Below are positions 47,022 through 56,131 of a stretch of 64,000 nucleotides of DNA, piece after piece. Source of the stretch: Billgrantia campisalis (GTDB lineage: Bacteria; Pseudomonadota; Gammaproteobacteria; Pseudomonadales; Halomonadaceae). The stretch covers positions 62,001 to 126,000 of the forward strand of contig NZ_JABFUC010000003.1 in assembly GCF_022341425.1 (NCBI RefSeq), written 5' to 3'. Below the pieces are notes generated by a model. The model had not been told where the DNA came from and ran no database searches. It saw nothing but the letters and a program-made list of their open reading frames with translations. Both the position numbers and the translations under genes were made by a program. Numbering within the stretch: position 1 is the stretch's first letter; the number at the start of each line of letters is the position of its first letter.

Positions 47022-47636
47022 GTGGCAGAGAGTGATAGCGTTTACGAGAGCATAGCCAGTCGCATGAACGGCTTTTTGTATCGCTGCCGGAATGATGAGC
47101 ACTACACCATGCTCAATCTGACCGGCCGTGTCGAAGCGGTGATCGGCTACCGAATAGATGACCTGCTGTACAATGCGCGGCACTCCTATGTTTCGCTGAT
47201 TCACCCCGATGATGCCGGCGCCCTTGATGCTGCGATCGAAAAGGCCATCGAGGCGGGCGAAAACTGGCAAGCGGACTACCGTATCAGGATGGCAGATGGC
47301 GGTTTACGCTGGGTTAGCGAGTATGGCGGTGCGGTCATGGATGATGGCGGCGAGGTAGTGTACCTGGAAGGGGTTGTGACCGATATTGAATCGCGCCGGC
47401 AAGGCGAAGAGCGCCTGGCAACGATCAGCCGTGGTATCGCCTTGGAAACTGAGCAGATAATGCACGCGCTGAAAATGCTTAGCCTTTTGAGCATCAATGC
47501 GGGCATTGAGGCGGCTCGTGCCGGGGAGGCGGGGCGCGGTTTCGCCGTGGTGGCCGACAACGTGCGCAAGCTCGCTGACGATACCAATAGTTCAGCCAAA
47601 AAAATTGCCGGGCTAATGAAAGAGTTGGAGCACTAG
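47022..47636 (+). CDS. short soluble PAS-domain chemoreceptor-like protein with truncated signalling hairpin
   Basis: A 204-residue protein (GTG start after GGGAGGGGG; an ATG at 46965 would give 223). A PAS/PAC domain covers about 10-125 ([52 protein letters not shown]). The remaining 75 residues match only the membrane-distal tip of the chemoreceptor hairpin: [20 protein letters not shown] then [19 protein letters not shown]. The adaptation helices are missing and there is no TM segment. It could bind CheW/CheA without methylation control. It follows the Aer-like gene on the same strand. Confidence 0.82.
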   Translation: MAESDSVYESIASRMNGFLYRCRNDEHYTMLNLTGRVEAVIGYRIDDLLYNARHSYVSLIHPDDAGALDAAIEKAIEAGENWQADYRIRMADGGLRWVSEYGGAVMDDGGEVVYLEGVVTDIESRRQGEERLATISRGIALETEQIMHALKMLSLLSINAGIEAARAGEAGRGFAVVADNVRKLADDTNSSAKKIAGLMKELEH

Positions 47637-47744
47637 CGTTGCGAGCGTCGACAGGACGTGCTGGCCCAAATGATGACTTGCACCTTACCTGCGTATTCCT
47701 CGGCTAGGCTGTCGATAGCGCCCAGCCACCGGGAGGTAGACGCC

Positions 47745-48359
47745 ATGTCATTACGAACCCCACTGTCAGCACGAGTGCCCATCTTGATCATTGCGGCGAG
47801 TGCCCTGAGTGTTTCGCTGCTGGCCGCACCGGCCCTGGCCCAGCCCCCAGAACCCCGCGGCCAGGGGCAGGGCGCGAGTCAGGCCCAGGGCCAGCCCGGC
47901 CAGGGACGACAGGGCCAGGGACACCCGGGGCAGGGGCGAAGCCAGGCCGGTGAGCGTGGCCCGCGGGCCGGCGATACGGCGGGCGGAGGCGAACAGGGCT
48001 TTCACCGAGAGCACCGCCAAGAGCACCGCCAGGATCGCCGGGGCGATTGGGACCGCCAGCGCGGCGAGTTTCGCAGCGGCCCGCGTATCGATGAGCGCGA
48101 GATCCGCCGGCTCTTTCGTGAGCGTCGCGACTGGGTGGAAATCGACCGCCGCCGCGATAGCCTGCCGCCGGGCATCCGCATGAACCTGGAGCGCGGCAAG
48201 CCGCTGCCCCCGGGCATCGCCAAACGTTTCGACGACCGCCTCTATCGCGAACTGCCCCGCTACGACGGTTATGAGTGGCGCCGGGTGGGCCCCGACGTGG
48301 TATTGGTCGAACTCGCTAACGAGATCGTCTACGCCGTGCTGCGTGATCTGCTGTATTGA
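47745..48359 (+). CDS. CigR-like exported protein
   Basis: A 204-residue protein with a signal peptide (hydrophobic 12-30, ALA-QPP cleavage), then a Gly/Gln/Pro-rich and His/Arg-rich low-complexity linker (about 33-115). A conserved C-terminal domain follows: SLPPGIRMNLERGKPLPPGI then PRYDGYEWRRVGPDVVLVEL. The twin LPPGI motif and the GYEWRRVG segment are those of the family named after Salmonella CigR, an anti-virulence regulator. The cellular role outside Salmonella is unknown; it is likely periplasmic or membrane-attached. GGGAGG lies 8 bases before ATG 47745. Confidence 0.78.
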   Translation: MSLRTPLSARVPILIIAASALSVSLLAAPALAQPPEPRGQGQGASQAQGQPGQGRQGQGHPGQGRSQAGERGPRAGDTAGGGEQGFHREHRQEHRQDRRGDWDRQRGEFRSGPRIDEREIRRLFRERRDWVEIDRRRDSLPPGIRMNLERGKPLPPGIAKRFDDRLYRELPRYDGYEWRRVGPDVVLVELANEIVYAVLRDLLY

Positions 48360-48661
48360 GATAAAGGGGGGCAGCAGTTCTCTCCGGACTATGCCTGCTC
48401 GATCAGTCGAGCGGCATGGTCGAGAAGTTAGGGTGATATCGGCGATCAGCGGTTGGCGCTGAATGGCCAGGTCTCACTACTCGCTTAGCAGCATCAGCTC
48501 GAATTCATCGCTGCCTAGCTCACAACGCTAAAGCCGCTTTCCTGTCAAGGCGCTCTGTCACCCTTAATGCACCTGCGGTTGTCTGCTGTTGTGGCAAGCC
48601 TAGGCTCGTATGTCCGAGCTTCACTTTTTCATGGCGAAAAGTTAAAAAATCGACCAAGGTA

Positions 48662-48690
48662 TTGTCATGGGCGCTGACTTCAGGTATCAA
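48662..48690 (+). promoter_or_regulatory. sigma-70 type promoter for mvaT
   Basis: TTGTCA (48662-48667), a 17-base spacer and TATCAA (48685-48690), 46 bases upstream of the mvaT start. The preceding stretch is AT-rich, as for other H-NS-like genes, which often regulate themselves. The rest of the interval from 48360 shows no gene. Confidence 0.6.
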
Positions 48691-48735
48691 TGGCTCCGCA
48701 TCATGTTTACTCTCCCTTGTTAAGGAAACGAATCC

Positions 48736-49116
48736 ATGTCACTTCTCAGCGAGTTCATCCAGAAAGAGCAACAGCTCAAGCAGCTCCAGGCCGAAATGGA
48801 CAAGCTCCAGAACGATGAGCGCTTGAAGGCGGAGCTGGAGTTCAAGGACAAACTCGAGGCGCTGATGCGCGAGTTCGGTAAGAGCTCTGCCGATGTCATC
48901 AGCCTGCTGGACCCCGAGGGCGCGGCCAAGCCCGCGGCCGCCAAGTCAGTGGCAAGCGGTGCCGGGCGTCGCAAGCGCAAGCTGAAGATCTACAAGAACC
49001 CCAATACCGGTGAAGTCGTGGAAACTCGCGGCGGAAACCAGAAGACGCTGAAGGCGTGGAAAGACGAATATGGCCCCGAGCTGGTGGAAACCTGGCTGGT
49101 ACGCGTCGAAGAGTGA
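48736..49116 (+). CDS. mvaT: MvaT-family H-NS-like nucleoid protein
   Basis: A 126-residue protein. The N-terminal coiled-coil oligomerisation domain has FIQKEQQLKQLQAEMDKLQN near 7-26 and LEALMREFGKSSADVISLLD near 41-60; a flexible Ala/Lys linker follows, then the DNA-binding domain YKNPNTGEVVETRGGNQKTL, with the R-G-G-N loop that inserts in the AT-rich minor groove. Sequence and length match Pseudomonas MvaT more than enterobacterial H-NS. It silences AT-rich foreign DNA and could affect the AT-rich pilin and regulator regions here. AAGGA lies in front of ATG 48736. Confidence 0.93.
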   Translation: MSLLSEFIQKEQQLKQLQAEMDKLQNDERLKAELEFKDKLEALMREFGKSSADVISLLDPEGAAKPAAAKSVASGAGRRKRKLKIYKNPNTGEVVETRGGNQKTLKAWKDEYGPELVETWLVRVEE

Positions 49117-49353
49117 TGATGGCGCGTCGGGTGTGGACGAGATATCGGTAAAGATGTCTGGTTCATGAGGCGCCTGTAGTAGGTGGTCGTAGCGCGTTCA
49201 ACGTGGCGCGCGAAAATAGTACGTACGTCAAGATGGTGCGTGCAAAGAGTGCGTGTCGGCACTCCAGCAGTCGTCATCACGGCCGGGCCGCAGAGGCTCG
49301 GCCGTGATGTTTGGCGAGAAGAGGTGTGCGTCATGCTACCTCATGTTACGACG

Positions 49354-50166
49354 TCAGGGCAGCGGCTCGGCCAATAGCGGCAGCTGCACTTCCACTCCCT
49401 GCGGATGCGAAAGCAATTGGGCGGGCTCGCCGCTGGCGTAGCGACCGTGCAGCGGCAGTCCCAGGGCGATCAGCGTTCGTACCGCCCTAGGAATCTCCTC
49501 GACGTCCTCCAGCACCAGGCAGGCGTGCTGTCTGGCGGGCAGTTCCAGCAGGCGAAAGCTGGAGGGGATGGCGATGTGCGGGGCGGTCTGTTCGGTGACC
49601 AGCGGGCCGATATCGATGCGCTCCACGGCGCCTGGAAGCGGCAGATTGTGGACGATCGCCACGGCGGGGGAGTGCTTGAGGCGACTGGGCAGGGGCGTGG
49701 CGGCGTTGGCATGTCGGGCCCAGTGGGTCAGGTCGTGCAGGCGCCGCGAGGCGCGATAGAGACGGGTGACCAATGCCCGACGGGTATGCTGCTGGCGTAT
49801 CTCGAAGGCTGGTGGGTCGCCGCCGTGGCACTGGTGGCGCAGCGCCTGCCGCTGGGCCTGGCGGTAGTGGCGCGGTGTCTGCCCATGATGGCGGTGGAAG
49901 GCGCGGCTAAACGCCGAGTGGTTGTGATAGCCGCACTGCCGGGCGATCTCGGCAATGCTGTACGGCGTCAGCGTGAGTAGGCGAGCGGCCATTTCCAGCC
50001 GCAGCATGTCGCGGTAGGCGCCTGGTGACAGGCCGAAGCGCTGTCTGAACCGACGCCGGACCTGCGATGTCGAATAACCCAAGCGTGTGGCGAGTTCATC
50101 GATGCTGTGTTGGCTTTCCAGGGTTTCCTGTAGCCAGATTTCCGCCTGCACCATCTCGTTGGACAT
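49354..50166 (-). CDS. AraC-family regulator, Rob-like arrangement
   Basis: A 270-residue protein with the AraC DNA-binding domain at the N-terminus (about 5-105): two helix-turn-helix units, SIDELATRLGYSTSQVRRRF and SIAEIARQCGYHNHSAFSRA, closing FHRHHGQTPRHYRQ. The C-terminal 150 residues resemble the GyrI-like effector domain of Rob (HSPAVAIVHNLPLPGA), weakly conserved. The ATG at 50166 has AAGGGG 8 bases upstream, favouring it over 50184. It is divergent from the small-protein genes that begin at 50532. Target and ligand are unknown. Confidence 0.83.
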   Translation of the reverse strand: MSNEMVQAEIWLQETLESQHSIDELATRLGYSTSQVRRRFRQRFGLSPGAYRDMLRLEMAARLLTLTPYSIAEIARQCGYHNHSAFSRAFHRHHGQTPRHYRQAQRQALRHQCHGGDPPAFEIRQQHTRRALVTRLYRASRRLHDLTHWARHANAATPLPSRLKHSPAVAIVHNLPLPGAVERIDIGPLVTEQTAPHIAIPSSFRLLELPARQHACLVLEDVEEIPRAVRTLIALGLPLHGRYASGEPAQLLSHPQGVEVQLPLLAEPLP

Positions 50167-50531
50167 ATATCTGGCCCCTTGCATACTTGCGTACAGCCTG
50201 TTGAGGGCTGTCGACTACTTGAAATGATCATCTGCACTGTGCTAAGGGCAGGTTTGCGAGTGCTCCTGTTGGTGTCCATAGAGTATCTAGACTGATTGTT
50301 TTACCCTTTATGCCTAGAGGTGCTTGGCAAAGGCAAGTTTGGGATCGTTGTTGTAGCGTTTGTGCACATTTTTCGCGATCATGGCGGATGGTTTGGCCGC
50401 GTCCTGGCCCCGAGTGGCGGCGCAAACAGGAGAAGAAGCAAGAAGAGAGCGCGGCTTCGCCGCGACCGATAATGGCGGTATACTCGAGGTCTGTCGTTAT
50501 ACGAGAGCCGCCGGTATTTGAATAATTTCGG
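50167..50531. other. intergenic region between AraC gene and small-protein operon
   Basis: No gene is recognised in 365 bases. A good -10-like TATACT is present near 50479-50484, about 50 bases upstream of the small-protein gene, inside GGCGGTATACTCGAGG; a matching -35 is not clear. A related string (TTATACGAG) follows within 15 bases. Confidence 0.35.
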
Positions 50532-50831
50532 ATGCAGATGAAATATCAAAAAACCCATCGACAGTTGGATGAGCGTGAAAAGCTGCGCCAGTTTCGTGAA
50601 CTCGATGATGCCTTCGCCCAGGCGCTGCGCGAACTCGACGACCCCAAGGCGCGTCCGGAGATTCCTACCGGCCCGCCGGTGCGCAGCCTGGAAGCCCAGC
50701 AGGATGATGAGCGGTCGCGGCAGCAGGCGTTCGAGCAGCGACTGAAGGCGCTGATGACCGAGTATGCCCAGCCGCGCGAGAGCGTGGCCTTTCTGCTGCG
50801 TACCCTGAAATCCCTCGGCCGTATCGCTTGA
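50532..50831 (+). CDS. 99-residue hypothetical protein with MvaT-like oligomerisation segment
   Basis: A predominantly helical, charged protein (EREKLRQFRELDDAFAQAL; DDERSRQQAFEQRLKALMTE). The segment FEQRLKALMTEYAQPRESVA-FLL (about 69-91) resembles FKDKLEALMREFGKSSADVI-SLL of the MvaT gene 1.7 kb away: F, L, ALM, E, V and LL coincide with similar charges between. It has no DNA-binding domain. It could oligomerise with MvaT and change its activity, but this is inference from a short match; it may be an unrelated coiled coil. It sits 7 bases before the next gene, probably co-transcribed. Confidence 0.6.
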   Translation: MQMKYQKTHRQLDEREKLRQFRELDDAFAQALRELDDPKARPEIPTGPPVRSLEAQQDDERSRQQAFEQRLKALMTEYAQPRESVAFLLRTLKSLGRIA

Positions 50832-50838
50832 GTCGCGT

Positions 50839-51315
50839 ATGACCTATGTCCTGGTGATGGGCAGCCTGGCGCTATCGGTGCTGTTCACCCTGGGCTGGGC
50901 GCTGTGGCGTGGCCTGCGTTGGGTGGCGGGCCTGTTGCCGGGCGGGGTCGGAGGGCGTGCCAGGTCGCCCCGTAAGCCGGCGCGTCAGGCGGCCGCCGGG
51001 CGCAAGGCGCCGGCCAAGTCGGCAAGGCCCGCCGCCACGGCCTCCTCGAAGCCCAACCCCAAACCGAGCCGACCGCCCTGGGCTCTCACCCGCTGGCTGG
51101 CGGGCTGTCAGGCGGCGCTGCCGCTGGCCGCCGTGGGCACGCTGACCTACCTCGTGGCGCGTCTGGCAGAGCACGGCATGAGTTTTCGCCCGCCCCACGC
51201 CGCTCCCGGCGGCTTTCACAGTCTGGTGACGGCACTCGGCTGGCTGGCCGCGGGACTTGTCCTGCTGGCGCTGGTGGCCTGGCTGGCGGCTTGGCGCTGC
51301 CGTCGAGCCGGCTGA
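50839..51315 (+). CDS. small membrane protein of unknown function
   Basis: A 158-residue protein with a hydrophobic N-terminal segment (about 2-34), a strongly basic Pro/Ala/Lys-rich cytoplasmic-type linker (about 40-82) and two C-terminal TM helices (near 92-108 and 132-153). No family is recognised. It begins 7 bases after the 99-residue gene and is likely in its operon. Confidence 0.6.
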   Translation: MTYVLVMGSLALSVLFTLGWALWRGLRWVAGLLPGGVGGRARSPRKPARQAAAGRKAPAKSARPAATASSKPNPKPSRPPWALTRWLAGCQAALPLAAVGTLTYLVARLAEHGMSFRPPHAAPGGFHSLVTALGWLAAGLVLLALVAWLAAWRCRRAG

Positions 51316-51470
51316 GGGGCGGTGCAAGCACCTGGGCAGCGCGTTACCCCGTTGGGCGCCTTTGTCTATATCAGGCTGTGCAGGAAAAATGCGACAGAGT
51401 GTCGCGCTTTAACCGATCGCCCGCCGCTTGGGGCATGATGTTTCTCGTCACACACACAAGGAGAAGACTC

Positions 51471-51587
51471 ATGCCATCTCACCAGTATGCAGCGACCCTT
51501 ACCTGTGAAGTGCTTACCCACTGGACGTCCAGCGCTCTGGCCCAGCTGGCCGCGCATGACGCCATCGCCAGCCTGTTCCGGGAGTAG
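51471..51587 (+). CDS. possible 38-residue small protein
   Basis: A short frame MPSHQYAATLTCEVLTHWTS ending in an acidic-basic LFRE tail. Its support is a strong AAGGAG ribosome site 9 bases upstream and a preceding AT-richer region suited to a promoter. No family is known. It may be the surviving 5' end of a longer lost gene. Confidence 0.4.
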   Translation: MPSHQYAATLTCEVLTHWTSSALAQLAAHDAIASLFRE

Positions 51588-51845
51588 CAGGCAGTGTTCT
51601 AGTGGTGAAGCGCTATACCGGGCCAGGGAAGGTCCGCCGAACCGCCGCGGCCGCATTGCCGAGCTCGCCGTACCTCACCTCGCCACCTCAGCCGCACCTC
51701 CTTTATCCATTGTCTCAAACGCTTCCACCGTCTCGAGCTCCTGCCTTTCAACTCTTCCCAAGCTTGGCAGTCGAACCGACGCGGACAGCACACAACGAAA
51801 AACCGCCACCCGGCATGACCCGTAAGTGGCGGTTTTCTGTGTTCA

Positions 51846-51922
51846 TGGTCGGAGCGACAGGATTCGAACCTGCGACCTCTGCAACCCCATTGCAGCGCGC
51901 TACCAAGCTGCGCCACGCTCCG
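51846..51922 (-). tRNA. tRNA-Pro (anticodon GGG)
   Basis: A 77-base cloverleaf including encoded CCA: acceptor CGGAGCG/CGCTCCG, D-arm GCGC/GCGC, anticodon stem CTGCA/TGCAG with loop ATGGGGT (anticodon GGG), T-arm GCAGG-TTCGAAT-CCTGT and discriminator A. It reads proline CCC codons (and CCU by wobble). It is the only RNA gene seen, isolated on the minus strand between the small-protein genes and the first cox operon. Confidence 0.97.
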
Positions 51923-52201
51923 ACGCGGTTTTCGGGCTGGGTGGCCGTGGCCAGTGCCCCCGAGAACGAGGCGTATACTAGCGCGTCGGCGGGCAAATGA
52001 AAAGCCCCTTTTGTACTTCCCATTCAATTGCTTGGCAGGCCGGGCGACGATCTTCCGTCGGCCGGGCGGGTCAGGGCGCCGGGAGGGGCGGGCGAGCAAG
52101 CGGGTTGGCGGGTTTTCCGACCAGTCACTATATTGAGTCCATGACCTGATCCTAATCGTGACTTTGTGTAACAACCCGCGCCGGAGCGCAAGGGGGTAGC
52201 G

Positions 52202-53602
52202 ATGGTGATGGTGCTCGTGGTGATCGTGCTGACCCTGGGCTCGGTGCTTTTCTACGTCCTCAGCCCCTGGAATCTGACCCCGCTGGCGTCCAACTGGGGC
52301 GCCATTGATACCACCATGCACACTACCGCCTGGGTGACCGGCGCGGTCTTCGTGGCCGTGAATCTGTTTCTGGCCTATGTGATCTTTCGCTACCGTTTCA
52401 ACCGGCACCGACGCTCTCACTACGAGCCCGAGAGCAAGAAGCTCGAGGCCTGGCTCACCGGCCTGACCGCCGTGGGGATTGCCGCGCTGCTGGCCCCCGG
52501 CCTGGTGGTCTGGGGCTCCTTCGTTTCGCCTCCCGAGGACGCCCACGAGGTCGAGGTGGTCGGCCAGCAGTGGCACTGGAGCTATCGTTTTCCCGGCGAG
52601 GACGGCCGCTTCGGGGCGGTGCACAACCGCTATATCACCGACGACAACCCCTTCGGCATGATCGACGATCCCGCGGGCCAGGACGATATCCTGGTAGAGA
52701 GCCCGCGCCTGCTGCTGCCCGTGGACCGGCCGGTGAAGTTCCTGCTGCGCTCCAAGGATGTGCTGCACAATTTCAAGGTGGCCAACTTCCGCGCCAAGAT
52801 GGACATGCTGCCGGGCCAGGTCTCCTACTTCTGGATCACCCCGACGCGGCTGGGCGAGTACGAGATCGTCTGTGCCCAGCTGTGTGGGATTGCCCACTTC
52901 GCCATGCGCGGCACCGTCGAGGTGGTGGAAGAAGAGGTCTTCGAGGAGTGGTTGGCAAGCCAGCCCACCTATGCCGAGCTGGCCGCCCGGGAGCCGCCCG
53001 ACCGCGAGGCGGGGCAGGAGCACTACGCGGCCTGCGTGGCCTGCCATGGCGCCCAGGGCGAGGGCAACCCGGCGGTCAATGCCCCCAGGCTGAGCGGGTT
53101 GGCGGACTGGTACCTGGAGCGCCAGCTGATGCTGTTCCGCGAGGGCGCGCGCGGTACCCATGAAGCGGACACCTACGGCCAGCAGATGCGCCCCTTTGCG
53201 ACCATGCTGCCTGACCGGGCGGCCGTCACCGACGTGGCCGCCTATATCGCTGAGCTGCCGGAGACCGAGGTGGAGACGACGCTGTCCGGCGATGCCAGGC
53301 GCGGCGAGCGGCTCTATCGCACCTGCGCCTCCTGCCATGGCAGCCAGGGGCAGGGCATCAAGGCGACCAATGCGCCGCGGCTGGCCGGCATGCCGGACTG
53401 GTATCTGGCCCGGCAGCTCGAGCTGTTCCGGGAAGGGGTGCGTGGGCGGCATGAGCGGGACCCCTACGGCAACCAGATGATCGACATGGTCCAGATGCTG
53501 GTCAATGAGAAGGCCATCCATGACGTGGTTGCCTACATCATGACGCTGCCACGGTCCGAACAGACGCTGGCGGCGGCAAACCCTGGCGGCGGGGAGGAGT
53601 GA
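52202..53602 (+). CDS. cytochrome c oxidase subunit II with two C-terminal haem c domains
   Basis: A 466-residue protein. Two N-terminal TM helices (about 2-22 and 43-63) and a third hydrophobic stretch precede the CuA domain, whose ligands are in CAQLCGIAHFAM near 237-248 together with the upstream DVLHNFKV histidine. Two cytochrome c domains follow, each with CxxCH (CVACH near 278 and CASCH near 377) and downstream Met-containing loops. Subunit II with two haem c motifs is much rarer than the single-haem caa3 form. It would accept electrons from a soluble or membrane cytochrome. Start ATG 52202 follows AAGGGGG. First gene of a five-gene operon. Confidence 0.92.
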   Translation: MVMVLVVIVLTLGSVLFYVLSPWNLTPLASNWGAIDTTMHTTAWVTGAVFVAVNLFLAYVIFRYRFNRHRRSHYEPESKKLEAWLTGLTAVGIAALLAPGLVVWGSFVSPPEDAHEVEVVGQQWHWSYRFPGEDGRFGAVHNRYITDDNPFGMIDDPAGQDDILVESPRLLLPVDRPVKFLLRSKDVLHNFKVANFRAKMDMLPGQVSYFWITPTRLGEYEIVCAQLCGIAHFAMRGTVEVVEEEVFEEWLASQPTYAELAAREPPDREAGQEHYAACVACHGAQGEGNPAVNAPRLSGLADWYLERQLMLFREGARGTHEADTYGQQMRPFATMLPDRAAVTDVAAYIAELPETEVETTLSGDARRGERLYRTCASCHGSQGQGIKATNAPRLAGMPDWYLARQLELFREGVRGRHERDPYGNQMIDMVQMLVNEKAIHDVVAYIMTLPRSEQTLAAANPGGGEE

Positions 53603-53605
53603 ACC

Positions 53606-55420
53606 ATGGCGGAACCAGGACGGGAGAGCGTCTCCTATGCTCCGGCGGGCGAATTCGACGACATGGAGCTCAGCCACCCCAAGACATTTCTCGGCAAGTA
53701 TATCTGGAGCCAGGATGCCAAGGTGATTGCCATCCAGTATGGCATCACGGCCATGGCCATCGGTGTGGTGGCCCTGGTGCTGTCGATTCTGATGCGCCTG
53801 CAGCTCGGCTTTCCCGGCACCTTCGCGCTGATCGACCCGGGCAGCTATCTGCAGTATGTGACCATGCACGGCATGATCATGGTGGTCTACCTGCTCACCG
53901 CGCTGTTCCTTGGGGGCTTTGGTAACTATCTTATTCCGCTGATGTGCGGCGCCCGGGATATGGCTTTTCCCTATCTCAACATGCTGAGCTACTGGTTCTA
54001 TCTGGTGGCGGTGCTGATCCTGGTGGCGAGCTTCTTCGTGCCGGGCGGGGCCTCGGGGGCCGGCTGGACGCTCTATCCGCCCCAGGCGATCAGTCCCGGT
54101 ACGCCGGGTATCGACGGCGGTATCCTGCTGATGTTCATCTCGCTGATGGTGTTTATCGCCGGCTTCACCATGGGCGGCCTCAACTATATCGTTACGGTAC
54201 TCCAGGCGCGTGCCCGGGGCATGACCCTGATGCGTATGCCGCTGACCATCTGGGGCATCTTCATGGCCACGGTGATGGCGCTGCTGGCCTTCCCGGCGCT
54301 GCTGGTGGCGGTGCTGATGATGCTGTTCGACATGCTGCTGGGCACCAGCTTCTTCATGCCGGCGATGCTGACCCTGGGCGAGCAGTCGGGGCACGAGGGC
54401 GGCAGCCCCTTGCTCTATCAGCACCTGTTCTGGTTCTTCGGCCACCCCGAGGTGTACATCGTGGCGCTGCCCGCCTTCGGTATCGTCTCGGACATCCTGG
54501 CGACCCATGCGCGCAAGAACATTTTCGGCTACCGCATGATGGTGTGGGCGATCATCATCATTGCCGTGCTCAGCTTCGTGGTCTGGGCCCACCATATGTT
54601 CGTCAGCGGCATGAATCCCTACTTCGGTTTCCTGTTCGCCACCACCACCCTGATCATCGCCGTGCCCACGGCGATCAAGGTCTACAACTGGGTGCTGACC
54701 CTGTGGCGGGGCAATATCCGCATGACGGTGCCGATGCTGTTCGCCATCGGTTTCATCTTCACCTTCGTCAACGGCGGCCTGAGCGGTCTCTACCTGGGCA
54801 ACGTCACCGTGGACGTGCCCCTGGCGGATACCTACTTCGTGGTCGGCCACTTCCATATGGTCATGGCCGTGGCGCCGGTGCTGGTGGTGTTCGGCGCCAT
54901 CTATCACTGGTACCCCAAGATGACCGGGCGCATGCTCAACGACACCCTGGGCAAGATCCACTTCTGGATCACCTTCCTGGGCTCCTACGCCATCTTCTAT
55001 CCCATGCACTTCCTGGGCTTTGCCGGCGTGCCGCGGCGCTATTACGCCTATGGCGAGACCGGCTATATCGCCGAGTCGGCCCAGGCCCTCAACGCCTTCA
55101 TGAGCGTGGCGGCGATCATCGTGGCGCTGACCCAGTTGCTGTTCTTCTTCAACCTGGTATGGAGCTATTACCGCGGCCGCGAGTCGGGCCCCAACCCCTG
55201 GCAGGCCACCACCCTGGAGTGGCAGACCGAGCACACCCCGCCGCGCCACGGCAACTTCGGCGAGACGCTGCCGGTGGTGTATCGCTGGGCCTACGACTTC
55301 TCCGTGCCGGGGGCCAAGCAGGACTATCTGCCGCAGAACATGCCGCCCGAGGCGGTGGAGTACGAGGATGGCGGCCGCGGCGGCGGTAGCGCTGCAAGCC
55401 CGGACGAGGTGCGCCCATGA
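53606..55420 (+). CDS. cytochrome c oxidase subunit I (first cox operon)
   Basis: A 604-residue haem-copper oxidase catalytic subunit with about 12-13 TM helices. Key residues of the A1 type are present: HGMIMVVY (low-spin haem ligand), GNYLIP plus ARDMAFPYLN (D-channel Asn/Asp), GHPEVYIVALPAFG (CuB His, cross-linked Tyr and D-channel Glu), WAHHMFVSG (CuB His pair) and VGHFHMVM (haem ligands). It reduces O2 to water with proton pumping. Its ATG starts 3 bases after the subunit II stop and its stop overlaps the next gene by 4 bases. Confidence 0.95.
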   Translation: MAEPGRESVSYAPAGEFDDMELSHPKTFLGKYIWSQDAKVIAIQYGITAMAIGVVALVLSILMRLQLGFPGTFALIDPGSYLQYVTMHGMIMVVYLLTALFLGGFGNYLIPLMCGARDMAFPYLNMLSYWFYLVAVLILVASFFVPGGASGAGWTLYPPQAISPGTPGIDGGILLMFISLMVFIAGFTMGGLNYIVTVLQARARGMTLMRMPLTIWGIFMATVMALLAFPALLVAVLMMLFDMLLGTSFFMPAMLTLGEQSGHEGGSPLLYQHLFWFFGHPEVYIVALPAFGIVSDILATHARKNIFGYRMMVWAIIIIAVLSFVVWAHHMFVSGMNPYFGFLFATTTLIIAVPTAIKVYNWVLTLWRGNIRMTVPMLFAIGFIFTFVNGGLSGLYLGNVTVDVPLADTYFVVGHFHMVMAVAPVLVVFGAIYHWYPKMTGRMLNDTLGKIHFWITFLGSYAIFYPMHFLGFAGVPRRYYAYGETGYIAESAQALNAFMSVAAIIVALTQLLFFFNLVWSYYRGRESGPNPWQATTLEWQTEHTPPRHGNFGETLPVVYRWAYDFSVPGAKQDYLPQNMPPEAVEYEDGGRGGGSAASPDEVRP

Positions 55421-56100
55421 CCATTACGCTGGTGTTCATCGCAGTGATGATGGCGATCTTCGGCGGCTGGCTGTTCAGCCACTCGATCAACGTGCGGCCC
55501 TGGGAGGCCGCGCCCGCCGATACCGGCAGCACGCCCATGGGCCGTAACGGCCAGCTGCCGCCCGGGGTGACCGCGCCGCGAGTGGGGCTGGCGGTGTTCG
55601 TGGCGGTGGCCACCGCGCTGTTTGCCTTGACCATCAGCGCCTATTTGATGCGCATGGAGATGGGCCATGACTGGCGGACCCTGCCGACGCCGGGGCTGCT
55701 GTGGCTTAACACCGCCTGCCTGGTGCTGGGCAGCATCGCCCTGCAGTGGGCCTGGAACGGCGCCCGGCGCGGCGATGAGCGCTCGCTGCGCCTCGGGCTC
55801 GGCCTGGGTGGGGGCTTCACCATTGCCTTCGTGCTTGGCCAGGGCCTGGCCTGGCAGCAGCTCAACGCGGCCGGCTACTACCTGGTGGAGAATCCGGCCA
55901 ATGCCTTCTTCTTCCTGCTGACGGCCCTGCACGCGCTGCATCTGCTCGGCGGGCTCGCCGCCTGGGCCCGCACTCTGTTCCGGGTACAACGCGGCGCCGC
56001 GCCGGCGGCGGTGCGGGCAAGCGTCGAGCTGTGTGCGCTCTACTGGCACTTCCTGCTGCTGCTCTGGGTCGTGCTCTTCGCGCTGTTGCTGAATACCTGA
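55417..56100 (+). CDS. cytochrome c oxidase subunit III-like protein (first of two)
   Basis: A 227-residue membrane protein with about six TM segments. It has one helix more at the N-terminus (LVFIAVMMAIFGGWLF, then a soluble stretch) than ordinary subunit III. The subunit III region includes FFFLLTALHALHLLGGLAAW near 167-186 and ELCALYWHFLLLLWVVLFAL near 204-223, the closing YWHF helix typical of the family. It is coupled to subunit I by an ATGA overlap and followed by a second subunit III gene. Confidence 0.87.
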   Translation: MTITLVFIAVMMAIFGGWLFSHSINVRPWEAAPADTGSTPMGRNGQLPPGVTAPRVGLAVFVAVATALFALTISAYLMRMEMGHDWRTLPTPGLLWLNTACLVLGSIALQWAWNGARRGDERSLRLGLGLGGGFTIAFVLGQGLAWQQLNAAGYYLVENPANAFFFLLTALHALHLLGGLAAWARTLFRVQRGAAPAAVRASVELCALYWHFLLLLWVVLFALLLNT

Positions 56101-56131
56101 GTCGGTGAGGCGAGCCGATAGGAGGATCACC

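Noticed and set aside
51599..55249. 1216-residue minus-strand ORF
   Set aside because: Lies antisense to the tRNA gene side and to subunits II and I of the first cox operon; rich in His/Gly/Gln as expected from the reverse of GC-rich codons; no homology.
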